From Bryum argenteum (lineage: Eukaryota > Streptophyta > Bryopsida > Bryales > Bryaceae), in the NCBI GenBank assembly GCA_037043015.1, contig CM073330.1, forward strand, positions 7,272,012 through 7,336,011: a stretch of 64,000 bases of DNA, read 5' to 3'. The notes below the pieces were generated by a model that had not been told where the DNA came from, did not search any database, and saw only the letters and a program-made list of their open reading frames with translations. This document shows positions 49,249 to 61,224 of this stretch, one piece after another (position 1 is the stretch's first letter; every line of letters begins with the position of its first letter). The position numbers and the translations under genes are program-made.

Positions 49249-50951
49249 GTCAAATTAGAGTACTGCAATCAAGTTGTCAAATCACATCATTTCAATGGGC
49301 AGAAAATATAATCAAAATCTTGGATTCACACAAAACCACTCAAAACTCAGATTCACTTACGTGTGATTTAGATTTCGCATAATCGAGGTCACATCATTAG
49401 TTATGGCTTCTTTAGTAACCGGCGATGGGGAGAAGCAAATTTGAATCTCTGTCTCAATTCCTGATTTCCGAAATAGTCGATTGAGCCCTCAAACCGGATT
49501 CTGCACAATTGTGTCACAAACATCGTACCGTGATATATCTAATACTGGCTCGCCGCCAATATCTTATTGGTTTAGGAATTATTGTGACACAGAATCTAAA
49601 CCTAGCGCCTCCAATCTGTGACATGAGTGCGTGGATGGCATGGGGGATGTGGATGGCATGGGGGCGTGGTGGCGCATCGTGGCATGCGGGGCGAGCGTTT
49701 TTCGCGGGCGCAGTGTCTCGGGCGGGCATGTCCTGTTACCGAAGGGTAACTGGAAAGTGGCGGGCGGTAACTAAACCGCGCAACCGCGCTGGCGCAAGAG
49801 ACCGCGCGGGGCTGCCCACTACAGGGGATTTAGCCTTCTCCGAGAAAGAGTATGGCCAACTTTCCGAGCGTAAAGACAAGTGGGAGATGATATCGAGAAG
49901 TGTGTTCAATAAGGATGAACTCCAGTGCAGACGAAGGAAGGAAACGTAGACAAAATCATTCAATAGATTGAAGAGATACTGTGCCGCCGAGCACAAGGAG
50001 TTCAGGCAGGACTTCAAAATGTTAGGGCTGGCAACTAAGATGGAGCCAAATTGGTACGATCTGATGTGGAAGATCAAAGAGCAACCCAAGAAGAAACGAG
50101 GGTATCACATCCAGTTTTAGGAGATCAGAGCAGCCCAGATTGACGACATGTTTGACCAGCCAATTGCCACCTGCGAACCCGCCATTCGCTTCTTCGCTTC
50201 CCGCGCGCATTCATACTCGCTCCCGCGCGCCAGTTCCTTGCCTTCGTCCCTGGTCTTCGCAACGGTCACGTAAGCTTACGTTGTGCTCCATGCTGTAGTT
50301 GCTGAGAATTCATGCTTCGTTGTTTTATGTTTCGAACGCTTTAGATCTCTGCCTCCCTCCCACCTTCGCCTTGTGAGAATATCGACCACGGGTGTTGTGC
50401 TCGTGAAGGGATTGCAAAGGCAGGAAATTGTGCTTGTGAAAATTGTGCAGTGGGCACCGTAGAGTATGGGCGGGCATCAAATTGCGATAGAGGGGGAAGG
50501 GTGGAGGACGACTGATAGAAGAAGTGCGGTGGAACTTGTGATGCACCTGCAGGGTGTGAGGAAGCATTTGGGAGCACCGGCTGCACGTATCCTCCAAATT
50601 GCGGAGGAGGAAGGTGGAAATGGAAGGCGCCGGGCGCCTCTGCGCCAAACGCTTCTTCGTGTCTTTGATGCCCTTCGACGCTCTCCGGCGCCCGCGATGC
50701 GCGACGTGCTCCGTTGCCTGATCGACCTCCGCGCCCCCGAGTTGCTGCACGCTCGGCCTTGGCGATGGCGGCTTCATAAGCCCTCGCTGCCTTTGCTTGG
50801 GCAGCGGCCTCCTTCTCTGCGGCATTCGCAGCTTGCGCTGCGGCCTTCTCGGCTACACGTTGTTCCTTGAGACGATTAGTCTCCTCTCTCTCGGCGGCTC
50901 TTCTAGCATTGTGTTCTTCTCTCTCGGCGGCCTTCCTTTTTCTGGACTCCT

Positions 50952-51698
50952 GGGTAAGTGTCTGATACGGGTACCAAAAAGGACTGTCTTACTAAAACAC
51001 TGTCATTTATGTTTCACTTATTGTGTGCTAGAAATTACACTTTTTCAATTTGCATGTATTCAATGATGGATTCATGAGAAACTTGTAATACTCCATGCAA
51101 AATTGCATTGAGCAAGAAAAATCGAACAATTTTCATATTCCTTTTCATTCCTTTAGTCTTCAAAAAGGAATCTGTCTTAATTCCTTTTTGAGACAAAAGG
51201 AACAATCCGGAATATCAATTTAAAGCAAAGTAGGTGACAAAGAAGAAATTTAGTTAAAACAAGATTAGAGTTATATCTATGTTTAATCTTAAATCCAAAT
51301 TTGATGTTTTACTATATTTCCTTAATTATAAGAACTTTCAAAAATCAGCTATTTTTACACAACCTAAAAGGACTATGATTTCATATTATCTATGTCTTGA
51401 AACTATATGAAATGCTCAAATATTAACTTAATAAAATGCATGAATATTTGTTTCAATATAAAATCTTAAATTCATAGTCATTTTGCTACTATAATGTGAA
51501 CAAGTGTTGAATATGATAAATTAGGAAAATATTCAATTTTTGAGTTTAACCTATAAATCACATGATTATTGTGTACCAACATGCCATCTATGACACCATG
51601 AAAGTTTTGTAATTTCCAATATTTTTTTCATTTCCAAAAGGACATTTTTCTAAAGTCCGGACAGTCCGGAAAAGGATACCCTGATTGGACACTTGCCC
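50952..51698 (-). mobile_element. 747-bp non-autonomous DNA transposon, copy B (TSD tcct)
   Basis: Inverted relative to copy A (4,574-5,320), with identical length and nearly identical sequence. Flanked by tcct at 50,948-50,951 and 51,699-51,702. It splits the transposase coiled coil, and removal with one tcct restores the frame. Confidence 0.92.
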
Positions 51699-53001
51699 TC
51701 CTCTCTCTCTATCCGCTGTCTGTTTTTTTCTACCGCTGCCTCCTCTCGTCTTGTTCTAACGCCCATTTCTGCTTCCTCGTAGGCGTTTGAGGTGAGAATG
51801 ATGGACTTCGCAAAGTCCACTATTGGGTCTCTGCGTCTCGAGCTCGCTCTGGGCATGAAAGTGGGAAGCTGGAGAAACCGCGTAATGGAGTCAGGTTCTG
51901 TGACGTCGGGGTCGAGGCCACCAATTTCAGAGTCTGTCGGGTCAGACTGATCAATGGTAACGAAAAAATGCGATGTTTCACTGTCGGGTGAACGCTGCAG
52001 GTCCGCCTCCAGGTCCGCCTCCTGGTCGCGATGATCATCTCCTCCAGGTTCGCCCCTCGTAACCTCCTCCTCTTCACTGTCGGCCTCAGTGCCCCCCTCC
52101 TCTGCAGCGGATTGCAGTAGTTCGGTAACTGATGCGATTCTCTCCTCATCGCAGTGTGTGTTGCCGGCGTCACATTGCAGGTTTGATTGTTGAGTGTCCC
52201 GTCCTTCCTCGACTGCAAATGTTTCTGAAGGGCCAAGATAACGATCAATAGCATGATGATTAAGAGGGTAGATGCCTGCTCCCTTAAAACCAGCTTGTAT
52301 GTTTGATTCAGAGAGCGCCTTTCGGAGAGACAGTGATACCCAATGAGCCAGCGTTTCCTTCCCTGCAGGCTGATTTACATTGCGAGACATCCAGAAGTCA
52401 CGGTACTCCCGAAAGAATTGTTTAAATGGCTTAAACACGGCTACATCAAGCGGCTGCAAAACATGTGAGGTGTGAGATGGTAGAGTAAGGAGGTCAAGTC
52501 CTACATTCTTCGCTGCCCTTACAACTTCTAACGTGCAATGGCTATTGTGACCATCTAGGATGAGCAGGTGTCGCTGCGTGGAAGAAATGCCATACGTTTG
52601 TTGGATAGACGCAATAAAATGGGAGATCCACGCAGAGAAAAGGTATGTGGTCATCCAGGCTCTCTGTTGCATTGCCATTGTTGCGTCGGGTTCACAGAGT
52701 TGAATGTAGTTTTGTCTAAATCTGCGGCCCCGGAATATGTAAAATGATGGTATCGCCTTGCCTGCAGCGTTTACGCAAGCTAAGACTGATAACCATTCTC
52801 TGTGATTAGGGACGACGCTTTGAACGCGGCGAGCTCCTGTGCGTGCGATAACCATCCCGCCACCATTCTTCCCTGCAGCCATTATGATCAGGTAAGTTTC
52901 TAATCCAATCCCAAGATAACAGCATTATTAGATCAAATTCTAGTAGGCTTTGAATGTACACAGGAGCTTCGAAGTATGGGATGTTAGACTGAATCTTGCA
53001 T

Positions 53002-53449
53002 GCAATGGATCATGCTGTCCAAGGACCTTCTTACGTGAGCTCTACGAATTGATCAAAGAAAGCGGGTCAAAGGCCGCACCGCACTTAGAATGTGCATAAC
53101 AACGTCTTGTTAACGTTAACCACCCTGACCACCGCACGGCCTCTTTGTGCTAGTGCTTGCTCGAATGCTAGCGAGTATAAGTATCCGCGCACCCTCAGTC
53201 TTTACAATCATCTCTCTCCTAACCATACCATTGCATTGCTACCTCCGTGCTCGCTAGCTCCATTGGCACTTTGTTCCAATTATATATAGCGACATTGACA
53301 TTGATATGTAGACATATCTACACTAAAGTTGCTCAACAGATCAATCGCATGCCATCCTGTTTACTCCCTTCTCGTTGCAGCTGGTGCCTGCAGCAGCTGT
53401 TTACAGCAATTGAAGTTTGTTCTTATTCATTTCTCTAGTTTGCTCTAGC
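53002..53449. mobile_element. Unclassified ~450-bp insertion with 21-bp direct repeats
   Basis: atgttagactgaatcttgcat occurs at 52,981-53,001 and 53,450-53,470. Between the copies is GC-balanced DNA with a TATA-like gagtataagtatcc (~53,170). A 21-bp TSD suggests target-primed insertion, but no poly-A or Pol III boxes are seen. Removal leaves a gap of about 150 bp, a normal plant intron size, between the DES and AGKNGG coding blocks. Confidence 0.6.
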
Positions 53450-54131
53450 ATGTTAGACTGAATCTTGCATTCTATGTGTAAGATTGCACATTACTCGCTG
53501 GCGCGCGGACTCATCACAGTTCCAGATGCGCTCGGGCGGGTAATGGTGTAAGTTGTAGAGCTCCTCCAAATTGTCGTAGAGTGATTTGACATTTTCCGGG
53601 CATAACGCTTTCGCCCGGGCGCTCTCAAGTCCTTGCGAAGCCCTGATTGTCAATTCAGGGTGGCGGCGCTTGAACCAACGCATCCACCCGCCACCCGGAA
53701 TTCCATCCTTGAAGGGTGTCCACCTATTCTTCGTTATCTCATAAACCTTCATTCTCAATGCGCTAGGGGATAGCCCATATCCACGGTCGCACATTTTGAT
53801 CAAGAAATCAACAATCAGGGACTCCTCCTCTGGGGTAAGCACTGCCTTCACTCCTCTCTTTCGACTCCGAGTTAAACCGAAGCACCAGCCACGGAATGTA
53901 GTGTAAGGTATGCCCTGGTCTTCTGCTGCCTTCTTCATGCTCTGTCCATCGTCTACAGCTGCCAATGCCTTGTGCAATTGATCGTCACTCCAATTACCGT
54001 TTTTTCGAATTCTCTGTCTTCTAACTCGTGGGACGTGGGGGGAGTTGCGCTGTTGAGAGTTTGGTGGAGTTCCTGCAGGTTCCGGGAGGGGCCTCAATTG
54101 TGCATGACCAGCAACCCGATTAGTGAAGAGA

Positions 54132-55072
54132 TTAACCCCTAAAAATCCAGGGGTTTCCTCGACCTCCAGAACCAAAAACTGCCATTTTTCACCTTCGTTG
54201 GGAAATGGGGAAATGGAGAAACTTTTTTTTCCGGTTTTAGACTTTGAACCGTAAGATCTTGTACTTAACTTGTATACAAAGGACTGGTCAAAATTTCAAC
54301 CGTTGGATGTTTGTCATTTGTGAGATCATAACAATCAAAGTTTGACCAACACTTTTTTTTGCCGCTGCGTGAGAGGCATTGTCTAAATGGTGCCAAGGGC
54401 AACTTGATGATTGTTATTCCAAATATTTTTCCCTCATTTTTTTTCATGTAGATAATCAAGTTGGGTATGCTCAAGCAAAATTTTAGAGACCAATTCCACT
54501 TTTTGACCTTAATGTAAAATATTTTATGAAAGAAGGTCTAAAAACAACCATATAGTAAAACAAGCACCACGTATGATATATTTAGTTTGAGAAAAATCTC
54601 GACGGTGAGAAGGTACATACATGATAATGTGAATTTCGAAAAAAAAAATCTTGGAAAAAATCCAAAATCTCGAATTTTGGCAATTTTTGAAAGAAAAAAT
54701 TGTAAATTACTAGAAATTGTGAAGATTGTTTTTGAAAGTTTTGGAGGCTGCCCTTGTAAAATTGGTAAACTTTTTGACTTCGGGCACTTTGGAATTTGAA
54801 TAGTAATTTGGTAATAAACATGTCTCTAAAAAAAAAAAAAATAAAGAAAATTATTTTAAACTGCCCGTTTTGGACTTGAAAGTTGAAACCTAAAATTTTT
54901 AGGTGAAGGTTATAAAATTAAAGTTTGACTTTGAAAATTTTACCACATACACATTACTGTATGGGGAGCATCCAATAAAAATCTTAGGCAAAAATATCAA
55001 TTTATATGCTTAAAATGAGCTGCCCGAAATCTCAGAAAACCGAATCGGTTTTCCTGGATTTTTAGGGGTTAA
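54132..55072. mobile_element. TTAA-target element, 941 bp with both TTAA, in the transposase gene
   Basis: Ends TTAACCCCTAAAAATCCAGG and CCTGGATTTTTAGGGGTTAA are perfect inverse 20-mers including the TTAA. With one TTAA kept, the host frame closes exactly (GI-NLF). No ORF. The interior resembles the 18,810 element (caaccgt...gagatcataac). Confidence 0.9.
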
Positions 55073-56061
55073 TGCCAGCAACGGTGGCCACACTGCCACC
55101 GCGCTGCCAGTAAGCCGCATTCCCGATTCCCTGCAATCGGCTGGAGCGGTGACGTTCACTATTCGAGTGGACAGTAGCTGCGCCCGGCACTTCGTTCTGC
55201 ACACCTCCGCGGGCTAATCTTCCACGACGTTGCTCCCTGCGCCAACTATAGCTTGGCCGGCTCCTTCGGCGCTGAGCAAGCTCCAAAGGCGCATAGTCCT
55301 CGCGCTGTGTGCCTGGACGGCCGGCCTCCTCATCACTGCTACTGGACTGCCGCTCGTGTCGGCTATCGGCTCCATCTTCAGAATCCCGGTGGTCTTCTTC
55401 GTCTGAGTAGTTGAATTCCTCATCACCTCCCAAGTCCACAGCAGACATAGTGTTGCTTGATGCTCGCACCTGCAAAATACATGTAAATTTATCACTTAGT
55501 AATGAGTTCTGAAGCATGCTTCTGGAGTTCATGAGCTGAAATCACAATATTCTAAAGTCGCAGTTTGGATGCAATCCTTACTGTAATTCTCTCCTATCAC
55601 TCTTATCAGCTGTGAGCTCGAAGCAAGGCACAGAACATTTCAGCTTCAATTGCATCCTAAATATGTTTGGGAGAATACGTTTGTGTGCCACACATGATTT
55701 GTATTTTTGACACACCCGGAATTTTAAATGGCCATGAATAGAATGATATCCTGTGAGGCGGCTGTGATCTGAAATGCCTTGCTTTTGACTTTGGGTTGCC
55801 ATGCTAACATTGGCATAAGTGATAAATATATCGCCCATGTTTGCTCCACCATGTACACTTTTTAAAATATCACATACCATGGAATTTGAAATTAGTAGTG
55901 ACCCATAATGGCGCCAAGTGGACCATTAAATCACCCCTCGCACGATTAATTTTTGCTGACACCTCCTGCAATTTCGAAATTAAAGCTGTCTGAGAGCGGT
56001 TTTGGGCCAAAATCTGCTATCCCTTCTAGGGGGGGTAACGCTTTTAGGGTTGTCTACCTTA

Positions 56062-56690
56062 CTATGATCAGCCATTTGCTTTGTTCAGATTGTTTGTACC
56101 CTAACTGCAAGGTATCGAGATCTGCAATTCTTACTATTAATATGCACCTCAAAATCTTAAAAAATAAAAAAAATAAAAAAATAAAAACAAAACAGATAAG
56201 GTTCCTTAATTGCATTGGATTGGCATCGAATCATGTATCTACTATCTAGAGTGGATGGAATAATTTGGAGCGCAAGAAGATGTGTTTTTCCCATGCCAAA
56301 TCTTGCCTGTAATTCTTTCCATAGAAAAACCAAGGAACTACACTTAATTTGATAATTAGTGTTAGATACACTAATTTACATAAACATGTTATAAGTTTTT
56401 ACTGTTGTTCAATAATTTTACCCACTATATTGGCCAAGATGGGAGTCCTTATATAGTATCAGAATCAATGCTCTTGGTAAAAAAATTTAAACAAAAGTAA
56501 AAACTTATAGCATTTTCAAATCTTATAATAATCTAACACTAATTATCAAATTTAGTGTAGTTTGAAAAATGTTCCAAGTATGAACTACACCTAAATTGTA
56601 CTTAAACAGTTAAACTTGGTAACACTACAATCACATTCATCAATAAAACAAGGTTATTGTGCAGTAACAATCATGGTCGTCTCTCTCACA
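56062..56690. other. Flank right of the 16.8-kb transposon, no gene
   Basis: Host DNA continuing from 39,243 after the TA. AT-rich, with only short ORFs. Confidence 0.5.
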
Positions 56691-57800
56691 ACATAAACAC
56701 ACATTTCTAGTGTATAATTCACAATGCCTTTACTATTTTGTATAATATAAAATTACTTCATAAACAATCAAGAGACACCAAAGCATGGTGTCCATTCCAT
56801 GGTATAGTGGCCGATCGGGGTTTTCAAGAACTTATGAGAAGAGGTTCCTTGGAAGTCCTCTATCCCCACTACATTGTGAAACTTGACCACCATAGAAATT
56901 TTTTACTTTCCATAAATGGACCATTAAATAATATTATATGACCTTATTCAAACTTATATGTACGTAAACCCGTGCTTATAAATCTCAAACCAAATTAATA
57001 AATAGACAAGTAAACCCGTGCTTATAAATCTCAAACCAAAATTAATATATAGACAACTGATTTTTTCAGTTTACATATAATCATGCATTTGTCATGCGCA
57101 CTTTAAACGTGCACACTTTTCAAGGCATATGCACTTTCCGAAACAACTTCAAAAATATAGTACAGGATTTTTAGCAACAATTTTTGTATTCCAAGAAACA
57201 ATGAATGTATATCCTTCTCTAAAAGTTATTGAAGCTTAGTCAGAGTTGGTGTATGCATGTGTGTCTCAAAACTCAACCGGTCACATTCAGTCGCCAACAA
57301 CTTATGACTTAAACCCTATCTTTTGCCAAAAATCTTCAAAACAACCCCTTGTCATTGCAAGGTGCAAATTTTCAACTTTTGAGTCTTTTTTATACAGAAC
57401 CGTAGGCCGTACGACCTAGAACCTAACTTGTATATGTATGTGTGTATGAAATCTTAAATTCAAATTCCTTACCAATTGTAAGATCCTAATGTTCAAAGTT
57501 GGAAAAAAACTTCTTTTTCAGGCTAGTTGTAAAATGGATTTGAAGTGTCTCGGTAGCCAAAACAACCAATTTCAATATAAATTTGAATTGGGGCTCTACA
57601 CAACCTTGTTTTGAAGCGATTTTTGATTACATCTATATAATTTTTACCCTAATTGGACATATGCCACTTATAGAAATGCTTGATGATTCACATGGAGGTG
57701 TGTTAGAATGCAAATACAAAGGCCCATCTTTGAGGATAGAAAAGGCATATGAAAAATTCTTAGATTGGAAATTTGAAAGGTGAGATCATGTCTTGGTACC
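56690..57800 (+). repeat. Dispersed tRNA-like repeat plus spacer, copy 7 (B box deleted)
   Basis: Same order as 8.3-9.4 and 10.1-11.3 kb, but about 45 bp carrying the B box are missing after ccgatcggggttttcaaga (~56,826), so this copy cannot have an intact Pol III promoter. A 50-bp block near 56,965-57,050 is tandemly repeated. Confidence 0.65.
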
Positions 57801-58620
57801 ACTTCTACATGTATGTACAAGAATTAAAATTTGAAGATAAGCAAAACTTCAATTTTTAGCAAATTTTGAAGTTACTACGACCTAATTGATATTTTAGCAA
57901 ATTTTGAGAATAAAGAAGCATATACCACAATTTGGGTAGTTTTGAGGAGATTTTGAATAGTGTTTTTCAACTCTGACCATGAATATCTCTTAGAGTATGA
58001 GGAATTTTGAAGCTCAAAATGACTTCTCAATTAGGCATGGAAAAGTTCTATAATCTCCAAGAAGTCTCAACTTCATACGATCTATATATTACTTAGTTAC
58101 CGATAGCCTGACCAAAATCAAATGGACCTTCTTGGGACTCATTTTGACATAAGGGGTAAATGCTCCTTAAAATGATTAGTAAATACGTGAGGGAGCTACG
58201 GCAAACCACATGCGCTTGCATTTTGAGGTAAGCTGAGATCTATCCGTCTTAATCTTTCACTACTCGTAAGAATCTCTCAACATTCATGTGCATGTTCAAC
58301 ACCTTCTTATAACCTCAATTTTAATGACTTTAATACTACATGTGTTCATATTAATCATCAAGGAGTTATGTCAGGATTGTTTTGCGTGACACACTTTCTT
58401 ACAATATTTTAGTGTCAAGTCTTTGCCACTCACAATCTAGCTTCCCTTCCTCGGACGCTCACTTTTTTCTCTCAGATCCACCATTGTACCTTCCTTCCAC
58501 CGACTGTACCTACCTAAACAGCATCGAAATGGCTGGTTTCATCCAGCAGGAATCATTCTTGCTTCAACTGAAATTCGAATCGAAGATTCCTAGCTAGCCC
58601 CCACTGTCGATCGGATTCTT
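57801..58620. other. Spacer matching 11,330-12,400, no gene
   Basis: Third-segment counterpart of the DNA left of kinase copy 1, including agaaatggctggt...catccagcaggaat (~58,540). No ORF is supported. Confidence 0.5.
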
Positions 58621-58737
58621 TTTTAGAGTGATCATTAGAGAACCAAAAACCTTGGTAACTTAGCCACTGATTAAGAATGTGTGCTAACTTCTGGATATCG
58701 AATACTCTCATTTGTTGTAACAGATGATAAAATTCCA

Positions 58738-59980
58738 TCATCTCCGGCCGGAATTTAGAAATGGCATTCTCTCTATCTCTCGAAAATCAGGCCTTTCAAG
58801 AGGGTCTAAACACCAACACCTTCTTATCAACTCCCTCACGAACGGAAGCACATCAAGCGGCAACTCGAGCTGCATTCCACTAAGCACAACATCATAATTC
58901 CAACGTTTTACCCCTTCAAACGGTTTGCGTCCCGTGACAAATCTCATGGCAGGTCATGCCGAAACTGTAAACATCAGCTTCGGGAGTAAGCTTCACTTTT
59001 GAAGGGCTCGGCGATTGTTTCAGTTGCCGGAGTATCTCTCGTGCTCTCCAAAAGTGAGTGCCGCAAACTATCCCCACCGAGCACTCAAAATCTGCCACTC
59101 GGTCGTAATGAACATTCTCAAGAGTCGAATGCGCCTGCTGACAGAAGCACGTTGGACGCGTTCAGACCTCGATGCAAGATGCCGTGATCGTGCAACTGAG
59201 CCATGTCTCTTGCAATGTGGTACATCAACGCTTCTCGATCGAAGGAGGGCCTCCGCTTGATCAGAGATCTCCGATTGATGTGCGTGCGGTGATCAGCCCC
59301 ACTTGCGTTCCATCACGATTGCGAACTGGTTCGCGAGCGTTCCGGTCTTGAAGATCACTGCACCTCGGACGGAGGCCATGGCATTCGCCCATTCGGCAGT
59401 GGTGTGAGTTCCACCGCTTCCAGAAGTTGATCATCCCTCGAGGCCACGATCTTTGCAGTTTGAGCGGTGGCATGTTACTGTGGAAGACCTTCAAAACGAG
59501 AGGTGTACCTTTGTGTTGCGCGGGAGAGGTGATGTTGGTGTGTAGATCTTTGCTTGGCCTCCTTCGGCTATTTTCTCTCCCACCACGAAGTAGCGCTCGT
59601 CGAAGAAGTAGTCGTCGTGACGGGGGAGGAGAGCGAAGTCGCGCTTGAAGAAATCGAAGGTCTGGAGTTCGTCGGAGTGGGAGTAATGTGGCTCTTCATC
59701 AGAGTCCTCATCAGAGTCTTCGTCCACTCCCGGTGTCCAATGAACTCTAGCCGCTATCTCCGCCTTTACTGGCGTGGGGTATATAACTCGCTCATATTGT
59801 CGATGTGTGTCTGGTTGTGGGCAGATGGGTACCAAGTCGAAGAAGAGGAACCGTTTGAAGCAAACTAGTTCGCTGCTGAGTCGTGGTACTCAGACCCCTC
59901 AGTCGGCCGGGTCCACATTCAGACCTGAGAGTACAGATCCGCCGCTACTGCCGCTGGCCATGTCCATGACCATCACTGCT
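58738..59980 (-). pseudogene. TKL-like pseudokinase, copy 3 (frameshifted)
   Basis: Same order as copies 1 and 2: acidic VDEDSDEDSDEE linker, YSHSDELQTFDFFKRDFALL, the best-kept glycine loop VVGEKIAEGGQAKIY, then FNRDGTQVG-type frameshifted DNA, HRG at the catalytic loop (~59,170), DFE (~59,090), WRAREIL, YSFGMTCHEI, and CWCLDPLERPDF. Frameshifts lie near 59,870, 59,490, 59,290 and 58,940. A 4-bp insertion (ctga) follows the NASNV block. It lacks the HRD aspartate, like the others. Confidence 0.8.
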
Positions 59981-60814
59981 GCAATCATCGCTATCATCAC
60001 CCTGCAAATGCAACCGACCGATAGTGAGGGCAGCCAAGAAAATTGCAGCAAATTTTCGACACAAATCTCAGCTCAAGCAAAATTGGCTGTTGCTAGTTGA
60101 AACCTCTTTTTTTAATTTAATGGCTGTTTGTCACACATAGGAATATTAGGTTGTCGGAAAGGTCCTGCCTTTAGAGTACAAATTGAGCAAAGAATGAGAA
60201 ACTGACTCGTTAGATCTGACATTCAAAAAGTGTAATAATCAAAGTGTGAGAAAATGTTTCTTGAAATCAGTCTATCCCGGCTCTATTGTGGGATTTGACA
60301 ACCATGATTGAACTTTTTCATTTGTCCAAGATGACTATTTTGTAGCACTTTGAATCCTCGCTCTTTCCTCCACATTCTGACCTCGAGGTACAATTTGCCG
60401 CTACCACAAGTTGGCCATGTCCATTCTCACTTGGGGCTCCACATTCAAACCCTATTTGAACCCCGAGGTACAGATCCGCCACCGCTACCGCATGTTGGCC
60501 ATGTCCATCATGGTTATGACGGCTTCCCTCACCGGTTTGATAATACTAGAAATTATAGCGGTTCATTTGGTAGTAAGGGCGTTCATGGAGTTCGCTTTTT
60601 CATATTTAGTTAGAGGAAGAATGATTGTAGCGAAAAAATACTTCAGTTTCATGTTTCAGGTACCCTTGTTTTACACACAATCAGGATGGTGGATTGGAAT
60701 GTAGAAAGTAAGCTAAGCAAGAAAAACCAACTTACAACAATATAAGTGAGTGGCCATTGCCTACCCCAACATTTCCATTTGTACACTTAAAAGTTTGATT
60801 GCATCAGAGATAAA

Positions 60815-61130
60815 AAGTTTGATGATTGCCAAATCTCATGCTATAGGTGTAGACGGAGACGGCCAAGGAACATCAACTTATAATTTAGTATGACTCAGTC
60901 ACACGCATTCGAACCCTCGTCGCCACAATATGAGATGAAGTCTCTTGAACTTCCCCTCCACACCCATAACATGAAGTTGAATCGAAGCTTTGATGTCTCA
61001 CATCGAAGTACTAACAAATCTATGGGAACTTTGACTTGTGCCAATATATTTAGAGTCTTCTGAATCAACTTCTCAGCCTTTAGTCTCACAACTTAAACTA
61101 GTCTCCTTTTGGATGGAATATTTCAATATG
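60815..61130 (-). repeat. Dispersed tRNA-like repeat, inverted copy 8
   Basis: B box as attcgaaccc on the plus strand at 60,907-60,916. Same place as 14,868 and 23,870. Confidence 0.62.
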
Positions 61131-61224
61131 ATATATTGCTCAAAATAGGGGAGTGCTAAAATCGCAAAGTACTTGGATGAATTTCACTTGAGATAATTAA
61201 ACCCAATTCTAAATAAGTCCAATC

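Larger units (their letters stand above)
39892..49841. mobile_element. MULE (Mutator-like) transposon, 9,950 bp
   Basis: Long terminal inverted repeats, ~280 bp: 39,892-40,171 and 49,551-49,841, both beginning GGAGAAGGCTAAATCCCCTG from the outside. The 9-bp TSD gagaaagag flanks it. It encodes a SWIM-finger MULE transposase (+) and a possible second gene (-), convergent. Tandem repeats lie in the right half. The TIRs differ by small indels and substitutions, so the insertion is not brand-new. Confidence 0.95.
39706..50273 (+). pseudogene. Myb/SANT-like protein, split by a MULE
   Basis: Left part 39,706-39,891 (a later ATG at 39,775 is the likelier start, MQWHDDGAQG) leads into RSNWTDEQTQQLLEALLNG. 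The MULE begins at 39,892. With one copy of the 9-bp TSD removed, the frame continues at 49,851 as YGQLSERKDKWEMISRSV, then DELQCRRRKE, the tryptophan-bearing helices of a trihelix-type Myb/SANT domain. TAG codons at 49,947 and about 50,118 stop it; reading on gives KSFNRLKRYCAAEHKEFR, EPNWYDLMWKIK and an end at 50,273. Its role in the transposon is probably DNA binding, as with the Myb-like partner of Harbinger elements; that is inference. Confidence 0.75.
50341..55448 (-). pseudogene. CENP-B-HTH/DDE transposase of the 16.8-kb element, interrupted three times
   Basis: From the ATG at 55,448 (MSAVDLGGDEEFNYSDEEDH, acidic leader), the frame is broken by the TTAA element at 55,072-54,132 and resumes in phase as NLFTNRVAGHAQ. 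Next come a psq-type HTH (NWSDDQLHKAL...MKKAAEDQGIPYTTFRGW), a CENP-B-type domain (TPEEESLIVDFLIKM...RWFKRRHPEL), and IWNCDES with the first catalytic Asp (~53,515). After an intron-like gap holding a ~450-bp insertion it resumes at ~52,874 with AGKNGGG, LLILDGHNSH (second Asp), and HVLQPLDVAVFKPFK (third Asp). The 747-bp element interrupts at 51,698-50,952. Beyond it the same frame gives an Ala/Glu/Arg coiled coil (AAEREEHNARRAAEREE), then a Pro/Gln-rich tail to the stop at 50,341. The catalytic triad is intact. Confidence 0.85.
39246..56059. mobile_element. 16.8-kb TA-flanked transposon with two convergent genes and four nested insertions
   Basis: Terminal inverted repeat AGGTAGACAGCCCTAAAAGC (left) faces GGGTTGTCTACCT (right); about 25 bp match with one mismatch. 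TA flanks both ends (39,244-39,245; 56,060-56,061), as in the Tc1/mariner/pogo group. Inside are a Myb/SANT-like gene (+) and a CENP-B-HTH/DDE transposase (-), converging with ~70 bp between stops. Subtracting the MULE, 747-bp, TTAA and 21-bp-TSD insertions leaves about 4.7 kb. The 283-bp MITE at 15,849 shares its ends. The composite is now inactive because both genes are broken. Confidence 0.85.

Noticed and set aside
50325..50825. 166-codon ORF on the minus strand
   Set aside because: Shadow frame of the transposase C-terminal tail; the frame that joins across the 747-bp element is the one ending at 50,341.
53002..53449. Solo LTR in the transposase intron
   Set aside because: TG...CA ends can be drawn, but a 21-bp duplication is far longer than the 4-6 bp of LTR elements.
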